A stretch of DNA of 64,000 nucleotides, from assembly GCA_009667805.1 (NCBI GenBank), contig CM019065.1, positions 150,324,101 through 150,388,100 on the forward strand, given 5' to 3'. This DNA comes from Leptobrachium leishanense. Lineage: Eukaryota > Chordata > Amphibia > Anura > Megophryidae. The notes beneath the pieces are model-generated. The model saw nothing but the letters and a program-made list of their open reading frames with translations, was not told the DNA's origin and did not search any database. The translations under genes and the position numbers were made by a program. Shown here in pieces: positions 1 to 9,325 of this stretch (positions are counted from its first letter, which is position 1; every line of letters begins with the position of its first letter).

Positions 1-41
1 GGTACTCGTGCAGTACCCCCCGATATTTTTCCCGATACCAG

Positions 42-594
42 AAGCCGGCATCAGAGGGGCTGGGGCGGCTGTCCAAATGCTCTATCGGCATTCGGACAGG
101 CCCTGCAGCTGCTCTCCTCACTGTGTATACTTACCTTCCTTTAGTGACGCCGGGAAAGTCTCCGCCCGCGCTCATTGGAAGGCCCCCAGCTGCGACCACG
201 TGGGACCATGTGATCGCGGCTGGGGTCCTTCCAACGAGCGCACGCGCAGAAACTTTCCCGGCGTCGCCCAGGAAGGTAAGTATCGTCGCGGAGAGCAGCT
301 GCAGGGCCTGTCTGAATGCTCTGACAGGCCCTGCAGCTGCTCTCCGCGACGATACTTACCTTCCTGGGCGACGCCGGGAAAGTTTCTGCGCGTGCGCTCG
401 TTGGAAGGACCCCAGCCGCGATCACATGGTCCCACGTGGTCGCGGCTGGGGGCCTTCCAATGAGCGCGCGCGGAGACTTTCCCGGCGTCGCTAAAGGAAG
501 GTAAGTATACACACAGTGAGGAGAGCAGCTGCAGGGCCTGTCCGAATGCCGATAGAGCATTCGGACAGCCGCCCCAGCCCCTCTGATGCCGGCA
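42..594. repeat. large nested palindrome with GC-rich arms
   Basis: Two arms of about 270 bp are near-perfect reverse complements around about position 318 (GGGCCTGTC at 304 pairs with GACAGGCCC at 323). Each arm is itself an inverted repeat around a CACGTG-rich core. The motif AAGGTAAGTAT, a consensus 5' splice site, sits on both strands at symmetric places (near 275, 355 inverted, 500, and 130 inverted). A single half-unit recurs at about 11826-11995 inside another copy of the same transposon. Confidence 0.85.
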
Positions 595-624
595 AGGTAA
601 GTATGAACGCGGGGGGGGGGGGGG

Positions 625-1010
625 GGAATCTGTGAGCTGGGGCAAATCCATGTGTGAGCTGGGGCAGTATATCCATGTGTGAGCTGGGGCGGGGAATCCA
701 TGTGTGAGCTGGAGGGGGGGGGGAAATCCATGTGTGAGCTGGAGGGGAGCAAAGCCATGTGTGAGCTGGAGCAGTATATCCATGAGCTGGGGCACATCCA
801 TGAGCTGGGGGGCATATCCGTGTGTGAGCTGGGGCAAATCCATGTGTGAGCTGGGGCAGTATATCCATGAGCTAGGGGGCATATCCATGAGCTAGGGGGC
901 ATATCCATGAGCTGGGGGGGGGGCATATCCATGAGTGAGCTGGGGCAATATCCATGTGTGAGCTGGGGCAAATCCATGAGCTGGGGTCAGTATCCATGAG
1001 CTGGGGGCAT
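625..1010. repeat. minisatellite with GAGCTGGGGCATATCCATG-type units
   Basis: Variable units of about 20-28 bp contain GAGCTGGGG followed by ATCCATG or ATCCATGTGT, interspersed with G runs. The array lies between the palindrome and the left terminus of the hAT-like element. The same unit, inverted, is found at 11765-11815 and 54262-54650, so it belongs to the transposon. Confidence 0.85.
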
Positions 1011-1280
1011 TTTTATATGGTCTGTTCTTATTGGAAAGCGTCACATGACATTAAAGAAAAGTATCGGTACTCGGTATCGGTGAGTACTTTTTAAAAGTAT
1101 CGGTACTCGGTCTTAAAAAAGTGGTAACGGTGCATCCCTAGTTTTTTATCCCGTTGGCATTTGGATTGTAACATGGTCCGCCTGCGCTAGGGCAACCAGA
1201 GCGAACGTTAGCGCTCAGCTGTGTGAGCGTTAACAGTAGCGTTTTGAATGTAATATGGCCCATAGTGTTGTAGCTTGATT

Positions 1281-1640
1281 TTAAAGGATCACTCTACATA
1301 TCCTGACCACTTATCTTTTTGAAGTGGCCTTGGATGCGAGGAGTGACCACCCCCTCCTTACGCTCTCTCCTTCCCAGCTAAATTAGTTAAAAAGCTAGGT
1401 GAAGTAGAGGAGTTTCCTCCACCCCACCCAGCATTACCAGCAGCCGGGGAATTTGAATTTCAGCTGCGGGTTACTAGTGATGTCATCATGCACAAAGCAT
1501 GACAACTTCACTATTTCTGAGACCAATGACATTAGCGATCGATCTCCGAGGCTGCGATGGATTGGCTCTGCGCATGAGCGCTCGCAAGTCATTTGTTGCG
1601 CAATTTGCCATTCATACGCTACGCAGGAAGTCCGAAAGCT
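1281..1640 (+). mobile_element. possible T2/Kolobok-like 5' end, truncated
   Basis: The sequence TTAAAGGATCACTCTAC at 1281 fits the TTAAAGGRR terminus known from frog T2 (Kolobok) elements. No matching right end is visible before 2 kb, so this is a terminal fragment at best. A separate MITE at 1644 may have inserted into it. Confidence 0.4.
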
Positions 1641-1643
1641 TTA

Positions 1644-1899
1644 GGCCCCCGGCACACGAGCGTTAACAGAGAGAGGAAGGAACGTCCGTGAAAGTGGGCG
1701 TTCCTTCCACTCTCTGCGCTCAGCGTACAAAGCTCGATCCTCCTATGGAGAATCGCGCTTTGTATCCGGTCAGCGTCCGTTTAGCTTTTTGACGGAGGGC
1801 TTTTTCACGTCCGGTGGATGGCTTTCCCCGTCAAAAACGCATGGACGCAGGGAATTGCGGGCGCACATGAGCCGTAAATACGCTCGTGTGCCGGGGGCC
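1644..1899. mobile_element. MITE with GGCCCCCGGCACACGAGCG terminal repeats
   Basis: A 256-bp element has inverted ends: GGCCCCCGGCACACGAGCG at 1644 and its reverse complement ending at 1899. It is flanked by TTTA on the left and TAAA on the right. The interior has further inverted sequence (AACGTCCGTGAAAGTGGGCG and neighbours). There is no coding capacity. Its ends resemble the GGCTAGGGTCAGACGAGCG family found elsewhere in the window. Confidence 0.75.
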
Positions 1900-2980
1900 T
1901 AAATGGACACTCTAGGTACTGTTAGCTCTTAAATGTAATTTGAGTGGTTAGTGATCTGCATGCCCACCCCACCTCCCTTTCTGGGTAGAATCTCGGACGA
2001 ATTCAGCCCTTTGAGTGTGTGGCATTGATCTCAGGTACCTGGATCTCCAGTAGCCACTCGGTGGCGCACAGTGCACTCGGCATTGAGTACTATTGGTGTC
2101 ACTGGGTATCAAGCAGCTACGCTGTCACATGGCTGCTGCGCCTTACTAGAGGCTAGCAACAGGTTATGACTGGACCAGAACTGAGGGAGCCGGCACTGGA
2201 TTTAGGAATCTAAAGGGTTAAAAATAGGTCAGGAGAGGTTAATGTTTAACCTCTCTGATTTGAGTAGTTGCCATAGAAAGTAGTAAGGGGGTTTATATGA
2301 GAAACACTGGCACTCGTAGATAAAATTAGGTGGGCTAACAGCTTGGTACACGAATCTGAGTATCTCATTAATTTTTGTCGCTTCTTCGCAGAGCATCTCC
2401 TCTCTAACAAGCGATCATACGAGTTTCCTCCAGTCTTTAAGCTTAAATGTTGACATAATAAAAGATCTGTTTATTGCAATATTCCCCTGACATGAGACAA
2501 GATTCAGTGGTGGAGTAACAATATGTGGAACATTTTCTTAAAACACATGTACCACAGTTATATAATGGTATATTTCCCCCCAAGGTAGGACTGGGAGAAC
2601 AATGGAAGGTGACACTTTGTCTGGTGGAGGATCACCCTCCAGCTTTCACCTCCTGGTGATAATGTGGTTGCAATGGATTTTAAACCCAGCAGGGAGTCTG
2701 AACAATAGTACACATTCTGCAACTTTAGGCAAAAATGTTGTCTGGATTAAGTTTGAAAACAGGCAGAGAAAATGTATTTAAAACACAAACACACTATAGG
2801 ATGAAGCACAGAAATGTAAAGGTTTACATGGTAAAACCACCTCAACCTATGCATCCAGAGATAAAACCACTAAAATCTGCGATGGTTGTAAAAATACCAT
2901 TTTCTGCCATGGGGGTATTGGAAGGGGTGGCTAGGGAATTTTAGGAGGACTTCTGGTAACAATTTCGACCATAACAGTAA
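1900..2980. other. VAMP5 intron sequence without recognised features
   Basis: This stretch precedes the VAMP5-like terminal exon and is presumably intronic. I searched by eye for a SNARE-motif exon (glutamine-rich heptads ending in L-D-M) and did not find one, so the upstream exons should lie outside the window. No transposon ends or tandem repeats are obvious. Confidence 0.4.
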
Positions 2981-3401
2981 GGCTAGGGTCAGAGTGGGGC
3001 AGTCGGAACGCGCGTGCAGGCGCACTAAATCACGGCGGCAGTAGCAGCACATAACGGCCAATGACGGCCAATATACGCAGTACGTGCGTACAAAAGTGCG
3101 CCGACACCACGCAACCGGCAAATGAACGCATTTTTCTCAGAACGTGAAACCGCTGCTACAGACGTACAGAGTGCGCTGCGGCCGCATGGCAGCGTGTGTG
3201 CGCGATTAGGAGACGTCAGACGCTGCTAGTGTGCGGCCTACATAACGTTCAAACAGCCGGATTTCCCTAGAATTGCGTTGGGGAGTACCTGCGACTGTGG
3301 TCGTCTGACCACTTAAGCGTATTCCGTGAAAAAATGCGTGCGCACGCATCGACGTACATTTTGACGGTGGCCGCAGAAAATGCGCTCATCTGTCCCTAGC
3401 C
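2981..3401. mobile_element. TTAA-type MITE, GGCTAGGGTCAGA family, copy a
   Basis: It begins GGCTAGGGTCAGA and ends with the reverse complement CCCTAGCC. The flanks are GTAA and TTAG, degenerate TTAA target sites. The interior shares CACTTTTT/ACGTACAGAGTGCGC blocks with copies at 12045, 37871 and 61228. It is non-coding. Confidence 0.75.
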
Positions 3402-3907
3402 TTAGACACAAACACAGGCACCCTGTGCTTATAAAAGGGGCACAGGACAACCTTTGACGTAGGAAGTGGGCTGGAGAACAAAATGAGGTGTCAGACTCAC
3501 CTGAACCCGCAATCCTGTACATCCAAAAAAAGTAACTCCAGGTCCAGGTACCCCGAGTCCAAAGTAACTCACATTACATGTGGCATGTGTATTCATTACA
3601 AAACTAGTAACGAATAAACAACTTTCTCCATAAATCGTAATATTCTTATCAATATTGACGAGGCACCAGTGTAAAGGTGGATATTGCAGCTGTGGTACAC
3701 CTTGCCTGATTACCAGAGGAATGTGTGGAGCGGATGGCTTGTGGTAATGTGAATTCCATGGAGCTACCTCTTAGGTCTTTATTGGCAGGTTATATTTCTT
3801 TATTATTTCACTGATGCACTTGGTTTGATTGTTCTGTAGCACTTATTTGTTCTACAGTATACAGATTAACACCATTCAGTACATGTTTATCTTTTTGTGT
3901 TTAACAG

Positions 3908-4087
3908 TCTTCCAACTTCCATAAAACCGCCAGAACAGTGGAACGCCATACAAGGTGGCAGAAATGGCGCTGGTATGCTATTGGTGGAGGCATCATTGTC
4001 TTGGTTTTGATCATCATCATAGTCATCATTGTGATTCAAGTTGGAGGTGGACAGAGCCCTGCGCCAAAGTCAGAAGGCTCCAACTGA
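3908..4087 (+). CDS. vamp5: VAMP5-like SNARE, terminal coding exon (partial gene)
   Basis: VAMP5 is a tail-anchored vesicle-associated membrane protein of the synaptobrevin family, found at plasma-membrane and vesicle compartments of muscle and other tissues. The exon follows a clear acceptor (TTTAACAG at 3900-3907) and encodes 59 codons to TGA. It starts S-S-N-F-H-K-T, matching the end of the VAMP5 R-SNARE motif. A basic, tryptophan-containing juxtamembrane stretch (RHTRWQKWRWY) follows, then an isoleucine/valine-rich transmembrane helix (IIVLVLIIIIVIIVIQV) and a 15-residue polar tail. That tail is typical of VAMP5, whereas VAMP8 stops soon after its anchor. Upstream exons lie before the window. 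RNF181 downstream on the same strand matches the human neighbourhood. Another VAMP family member is possible but less likely. Confidence 0.75.
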   Translation, partial: SSNFHKTARTVERHTRWQKWRWYAIGGGIIVLVLIIIIVIIVIQVGGGQSPAPKSEGSN

Positions 4088-4830
4088 CAACATCTCGTCT
4101 AGGAACATTGGAATTGAAGATATTTTTCACTTTTATGTTGTGAAACTGGTCCTTGATGTGTCGGAAGTCTGCAAAGTGCTGAACATTTCTAAAGTGTAGA
4201 ACTACAGAAAAGCTGTTTGTGTCGTCTATGTGGATGTCCTCTTTTACCTTGTACGTTTGCCCTATCTACCAAGACTCTTAAAAGACCACAGTGATCATAT
4301 TTTGGGGGTGTAAAGAGCTGTGTAAAAAGATTAACTTTACTGCAATTCCAGGAAAGCTGTTTTTAGCAGCTTGCAACAAAAGTGGTTTTCAGTTAACAAG
4401 ATCTAGAAATCATTGTTTAGTACTTAATTTCTGTGTCATGTGTATTAGGAAGGGGAAAGCCTTAAATCTGGGATCTCAAACTCTGGCCCCCAGATGTTGA
4501 ATGCCTACAATTCCCAGAATTCTTTTGAATGTAATAGATGGCCAGAGAATCATGAGACTTGTAGTTTAGAAACACCTGGGGGTGGCGAGTTTGAGATCCC
4601 TGCCTTAAACGGCTTTTTGGACTGATACATTTTTAACTGATGTTCATTGTAACATGGGCTTTATACACTGTACATTTGGTTTTAGTTATCCAGTAGGGTT
4701 GATATATCGGCCATGTTTTCCTGGACGCATCTTACAATTTCATGCAGGAGGGAGCCCAGGGAAAAGTGCTGCCCTAGAACATGTAAAACTCATATGCTTC
4801 AGGAAATAAACTCAAGGGATTCCTTTCCTG
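4088..4830 (+). other. vamp5: VAMP5-like 3' UTR with candidate poly(A) signal
   Basis: Non-coding sequence follows the TGA. The first good poly(A) signal is AATAAA at 4805-4810. A hAT-type MITE (about 4470-4605) appears to sit inside this UTR. The transcript end is inferred. Confidence 0.45.
4470..4606. mobile_element. short hAT-type MITE (GGGATCTCAAACTCTGGCC family)
   Basis: The left end GGGATCTCAAACTC and the right end GAGTTTGAGATCCC form inverted repeats around an arm with ACAATTCCCAGAATTC. The same family recurs at about 42520-42650, 57378-57483 and 31070-31200. Confidence 0.65.
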
Positions 4831-5276
4831 CAGCATATGGATTCTACATACTATGAAGTTGCATTTTTCATGCACTGCCCAGCAGTATGAATATAGCATG
4901 TATCCAGGAAAACATGATCAATCGAGCAACCCTATTATCTAGTTCTTTTTTTAAAATATTTAAGACATCTATGTAAAAAGCTTTCATAAAAGGGGCAAAA
5001 TATGCATTGCTTGAAATCTTATTTGTGTTTTTTTTTCTGGGCAAGATTTTTTTTTTTCTGTTGTCAGTCTCGAACATATCAAAAGCCAATGTTTATCAGG
5101 AAGTTGCCGTTTCAGGCACAGGAAGTGTAAAGTACAAAGGGCAATTGCTCCTCCATATAGGAGATAAACAGCACACGTAAAAACATATATATTATATTAT
5201 ATATAATTTTAGATGTATGAGTTTCCCTCAACTTTAACCTTACTTATTATTGTCTCTGCAAAGTGAAGGTGAATAA

Positions 5277-5724
5277 GGCTGGGGTCAGACGAGCGTAGTG
5301 TTCACGTCCGTGATTGCGCCTAAAAGTACGTCCGTGATAGCATGAAAGTAAGTCCATTGGAGCCTGACACATGAAGTACGTCCGCACTGAACTGCGGACG
5401 CACAACGGCCGCGGCAAACGGACGCAGGTTAGGCAAGAACGTAATACTGCTAGAACGGACGTGCGGAGTGCGCCACGTCCACAACGTCTGCATAGCTTTG
5501 TGTGTGAGTGATGGAGCGAGGTCAGACGGACTGCATTTATACGTCCAGCATTTTTGACGGACAGAATGTTTTTTCATTGTAATTTATTTTTCCCTCCTAC
5601 ATCCGTCAAAAATAACTTCAGTGAAAAAACGGACTGTGTGACCACTACTGCGTCATCCGTACTGACGATGTCCGTACTGCACGGACGTACAGTCCGTAGA
5701 AATCACGCTCGTTTGACCCCAGCC
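5277..5724. mobile_element. TTAA-type MITE, GGCTGGGGTCAGACGAGCG family, copy b
   Basis: The ends are GGCTGGGGTCAGACGAGCG and CGCTCGTTTGACCCCAGCC, with flanks ATAA and TTAG. The interior contains the block GTCCAGCATTTTTGACGGAC, shared with copies at 15965 and 60660, so these three form one subfamily. It is non-coding. Confidence 0.8.
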
Positions 5725-5727
5725 TTA

Positions 5728-6337
5728 GGCTAATGTCTGATGAACGCAGTGATCATGTCTGTGTTGCCGCACAGTTTTTTTGTGAAAGGATTTTATCAGG
5801 AAGGATACATTGAGATTTCTCTCGTTTTCAAGTATATCCTGGGTGGCGAGTATGTACCGTTGGGTGTCTTGCCCAAGGACACTTACTGGAGAGGTGCTCG
5901 CTGGGATCGAACCCATGTCTCCACAGGCTCTCTCCACGCAGAGCAGTGATGTTTAATGTCCGTCAAAGCATAGAATCATGATCAATAGAGACCCCCACAC
6001 GAAGAACATGCGGACCGAACTGCACACACACACACTTGGCAAACGGACGCAAGTTAGGCAGGAACGTAAAACTTCTACCACGTCCGCGTAGCGTTGTGTG
6101 AGTGAGGAGCTGTCAGACGCAGCGCATTTGCGACGTCCAGCACCTTGACGCAAAAATTGGCTTTTCATATCCTTTCAAATTTTTATCATTTTTCATAATA
6201 ATTCCCATAATTCCTTTTTTTCTTTTCTACGTCCGTCAACAAAAATGGACTGTGTGGTGTCTATGGTATCTTCAGTCAGTACGTCTGTTGTGCACGTACG
6301 CAGAGTGTGCTCAGGCTGCATTCGTCTGACATTAGCC
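5728..6337. mobile_element. MITE with GGCTAATGTCTGATGAACGCAG ends, split by a SINE
   Basis: It directly abuts copy b. The inverted ends are GGCTAATGTCTGATGAACGC at the left and GCATTCGTCTGACATTAGCC at the right. The interior shares GTCCAGCACCTTGACGCA-like blocks with the neighbouring family, so it is a diverged member. A SINE occupies 5754-5942. Confidence 0.7.
5754..5942 (-). mobile_element. tRNA-derived SINE (V-SINE-like) with 8-bp target duplication
   Basis: On the minus strand the unit contains GGGTTCGATCCCAGC, a good pol III box B. The body GTGTCCTTGGGCAAGACACC follows, as in vertebrate V-SINE/core-type SINEs, then a LINE-like tail (ATCCTTCCTGATAAAATCC). It is bounded by the direct repeat GCAGTGAT at 5746-5753 and 5943-5950. 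Relatives are at 22311-22468 and, badly decayed, about 35890-35985; tail fragments occur near 19985 and 53725. Confidence 0.75.
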
Positions 6338-6596
6338 TGAAAAGCATAAAAAGGAATGTATAACCATAGAATGAACTGGTATTACTCCCTTTCATTCCAG
6401 AACCAGGTTCTCCTTAATGACAGCACTGAAATTTGCTAAAGCAGGACTGTTAAGGGGAAGATGCTCACTTGGACATCCAGCCATTCTAATGCATCTCAAA
6501 TGATTCTGCAGTGAGAGGCACTGGCTGGTCGGGGGTACACATTTTGACCTGATCAGTGAAAGACTGACTGCTTCAAGGTGTGTGGAAAGTGTTCTG
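6338..6596. other. intergenic sequence, nothing recognised
   Basis: No reading frame, transposon end or tandem repeat could be supported here. Confidence 0.4.
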
Positions 6597-6600
6597 TTAA

Positions 6601-6854
6601 CCCTTTCACTGCTGAGGACGTGTGGGTAACGTCCTTATTGACTCCTAAGGAAAGATAGGGGTTTGTTTGAACCCCGATAAGCGACTGTTTTCAGCTAGCA
6701 GGGTCAGGTTTGATATCATTAGAAAGGCCAGAGCATGGCCTTCCCAATGATACCAAACATGACCATGTTTAACGTAAAGAAAGAAAATAATAAAAAAAAA
6801 AAGGAAAATGTGTTTTTTTTTTTTAAAACGTGAAATGGCTCAGCAGAGAAGGGG
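6601..6854. mobile_element. TTAA-flanked MITE (CCCTTTCACTGCTGAG ends)
   Basis: It is bounded by TTAA at 6597-6600 and 6855-6858, with inverted ends CCCTTTCACTGCTGAG and CTCAGCAGAGAAGGGG. The CCY start plus TTAA duplication fits piggyBac-like elements. It contains a hairpin (6711-6754: TATCATT, AAGGCCAGAGCATGGCCTT, AATGATA) shared with three other places in the window. Confidence 0.8.
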
Positions 6855-6858
6855 TTAA

Positions 6859-7938
6859 ATCAGCCCAAGGGCAAGGGAGGCTATTCCATGACCAAATGAA
6901 CATGGTGGCTTGAGTGTCCCTTTCAAAGAAAAGTAAAAGATTTATAAGCCAAGGTGGAGGATCGAGCAGATACATTTTTATCTTTTAATATGGTTATTAC
7001 TGTAAAATGTTCCATCTTGGTACTAAAATAAGATTATGTAAATAAAAGCTGAGCTTTGGCATGGTGAGACGGTTAAAGTGGTTACACATCCTGTTTTGTG
7101 AGATTTCCGCTCCATGTCACAAAGGGCAGAATGGGGACTTCAGAGTACCGCAAGCTGGTTTTGTGTCAATAGTTGTCTTTCTCTCTATTTTGTTGCTTCC
7201 TGTTACAAATTTTCTCATCCTGCCACTCTCTGCGTCATTACTTTCGCTTTGTCTCCTATTCCACCCCCCACCATCAAATCATACAGCTTTTGTTGCCGCT
7301 TACCCCTTGGGTTCTCATGGGTCCTATGCCAAGCACAGAGAGAATGCCACTTGTGTGTCACTGCTGCTGTGTAATAGGCATATGATCTGTGGAACAAAGG
7401 ATAATGGGGAAGGGCGGCGAGTCCAGGGAGAATGTTTGTACATGCATAGTGGATAGAATGAGAAAATGTGAAAATTAAAAAGGTCAGGATGGGAAAAGGA
7501 TGAATTACAGAAAGCCTGTGGGGAGGATCATCATACACTGTAAGCGCCAAAGATGGCAAAATCTAAGTTAGAGCTGGCAAGAAATAGAATGTAATCAGGT
7601 CATTGGACCAGGAAAGTAACAAAGCCACCATCTGAAAGGAAACGGGAACAGGGATAGACCTTTACTGGTATCGTGTTGTAATGTCACCGCTTCAATATTA
7701 CCGTATAACCAGATGTCTGAATGCAAGGAAAAACTTTGCATCTAAACAAATTTAAATGAAAAGACTTAGGGCTGTATTCCAATCCTGGTGTAAACGTGTC
7801 AGGAACCATGCCTGCATGTGGGCCAGTACTTGCAAACCAGCACTGAAAGGGGTTAAATCAGTCAAGCATGCAAACAACACACACCCCTACTGTGTCCATA
7901 AAGGACCACTCCCTCCTATGTGCCTTACCTCCGTATTG
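6859..7938. other. intergenic sequence, no supported gene
   Basis: Several overlapping short frames exist at 7060-7560 on both strands. None shows a recognisable domain, splice context or codon bias, so I do not call them. The sequence is pyrimidine-rich around 7150-7270. Confidence 0.4.
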
Positions 7939-7946
7939 GTCTAGAT

Positions 7947-8129
7947 CAGAGTTTCCCAAACCTGTCCTCAGGACCCTCAGCTTCGCCAGGTTTGTCAGTT
8001 ATCTGAAGCACAGCACATATATGATATGATTTGCTGCTCAGTGATTGCAGGATTTGGTCTGCATTTCCGAGGTGATCTGCAAAATCTGGCCTGGTTGAGG
8101 GTCCCGAGGACAGGTTTGTGAAAAAACTG
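7947..8129. mobile_element. hAT MITE (CAGAGTTTCCCAAACC) with perfect 8-bp target duplication
   Basis: The direct repeat GTCTAGAT at 7939-7946 and 8130-8137 flanks a 183-bp element. Its ends are CAGAGTTTCCCAAACCTGTCC and GGACAGGTTTGTGAAAAAACTG. The 8-bp duplication and CAG...CTG ends are hAT hallmarks. Related copies are at about 19918-20100 and 63564-63748. Confidence 0.9.
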
Positions 8130-8472
8130 GTCTAGATCCTGATCTGTTCAGACATATTATTCTGCATGCTCTTTGCTTTACCAACTGACCACCCCCTTGT
8201 GCTAATCCTCTGACCTCCTATTGACCACTCTGGGTCCCAACATGGCCCGTATCAGGATTTGACCCTGACAAAACTTAACTGGAGCTGTTGAAAACGTACC
8301 AGATCCTTTAACCACTTAGCTGCTAAGGACGCGCTCAGCGCGTCCATCGAAGTGGTTCTCCTGTGCTATGGACGTGCTGAGCGCCTCCTAGCACAGGCAG
8401 CCGGGATTCCGGCCGATTGTTCCCCCGGGGCAGGCTGACATCTTGGATGTCAGCCCGGCCCCCCGGCTGGGA

Positions 8473-8509
8473 CAATAGATGTCATCGCGCTAGCACGATG
8501 ACATCTATT
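8473..8509. repeat. perfect hairpin inside the TTAA element
   Basis: Fourteen-base arms AATAGATGTCATCG and CGATGACATCTATT surround the loop CGCTAGCA. Confidence 0.8.
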
Positions 8510-8797
8510 TCAGGCGTCCCCCGCAAGTGCGGGGAAGGTCCTTTGGACCTCTCTCCCTCCTGATCGGCCGGGGGCAGCGGTTAAAAGGCAGGCACTGTTT
8601 GGCAGTGCAGGCTGTGCCCTTCCAAACAGTGGCTGGCTTTAACCCCTTGGGGCCCGGATCATGAGTCGGTGCCGAAAGGCACCAAATCACGGTCCTCTCC
8701 TGGAGCTGGCCAACATCTTTGCCAGCCAAGCTTCCGGAATTTCCACTGACGACTGGCGTCATCATGCATAGCGCGATGACGTCAGTTCTGGAGTTAA

Positions 8798-8871
8798 CCC
8801 CTAGCTGCCACCAATGGTGGAGATAGGGGGTTCAGTGGCACCCCTATCTCCCAATCCATGGCAGCTAGGGG
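8798..8871. repeat. 74-bp palindrome bounded by TTAA
   Basis: The arms CCCCTAGCTGCCA and TGGCAGCTAGGGG, each with an adjoining GGGAGATAGGGG-like pairing, are bounded by TTAA at 8794-8797 and 8872-8875. It may be a minimal TTAA MITE inside the larger one. Confidence 0.7.
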
Positions 8872-8880
8872 TTAATGTTT

Positions 8881-8920
8881 GGTATCGTTGGATCAGCCAG
8901 AGCATGGCCTTTCCAACGAT
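8881..8920. repeat. conserved hairpin (TATCGTTGG...AGCATGGCCT...CCAACGATA)
   Basis: This is the second copy of the hairpin seen at 6711-6754, with later copies at 28817-28858 and 29112-29153. The loop side CAGAGCATGGCC is the most constant part. Confidence 0.7.
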
Positions 8921-9048
8921 AATAAAAATAAGAAAATTAAAGTTTTTTTTTTAATGCAGCAATATGGTTCCCATTTCAATTATGTGAACAATGATGCTGC
9001 ACCAACGATTTTTGTATGGTGTGCGTTAAAAATCGTGTAATTTTCCCG

Positions 9049-9079
<31 letters not shown>

Positions 9080-9325
9080 GTAACAAGTCCCCCATTTCTA
9101 ATATTTTTAACAAACGCAACTCCTAGCAAATATAACTGCAAATGCTCGCATGTTAAAATGTGAAAAAAAAAAACACTTTACACGTTGTAAATTGAAAAGT
9201 CAAATTTTATTGCATTTTTTTGTTGGACATGACGTACAGTTGCAAGAAAAAGTATGTGAACCCTTTGGGATTACGTGGAGTTTTGCATGAATTGGTCATA
9301 AAATGTGCTCTGATCTTCATCTAAG

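Larger units (their letters stand above)
1..1140 (-). mobile_element. hAT-like non-autonomous element, copy 1 (right end just outside window)
   Basis: Read on the minus strand it starts at 1140 with TAGGGATGCACCG, the kind of terminus seen in hAT transposons. It continues through a region rich in GTACTCGG/ATACCGA motifs, a CAGCTCATGGATATGCCCC-type minisatellite, a large palindrome, and a segment (1-60) matching the far end of the copy at 54168-54896. The right terminus should lie within a few tens of bases before position 1. There is no transposase reading frame. Long open frames through 141-977 are products of the repeats, not genes. Related copies start at 11638 and 54168. Confidence 0.7.

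Noticed and set aside
141..977. Frames of 150-280 codons at the left edge
   Set aside because: They run through a palindrome and minisatellite of a hAT-like element, and similar frames appear on both strands by symmetry.
3908..4087. VAMP8 as the identity of the SNARE exon
   Set aside because: The polar tail after the membrane anchor and the position next to RNF181 fit VAMP5 better. VAMP8 has almost no luminal tail.
7060..7560. Possible small membrane-protein gene in overlapping 131- and 86-codon frames
   Set aside because: Hydrophobic frames arise from pyrimidine-rich sequence in several registers. No splice or promoter evidence.
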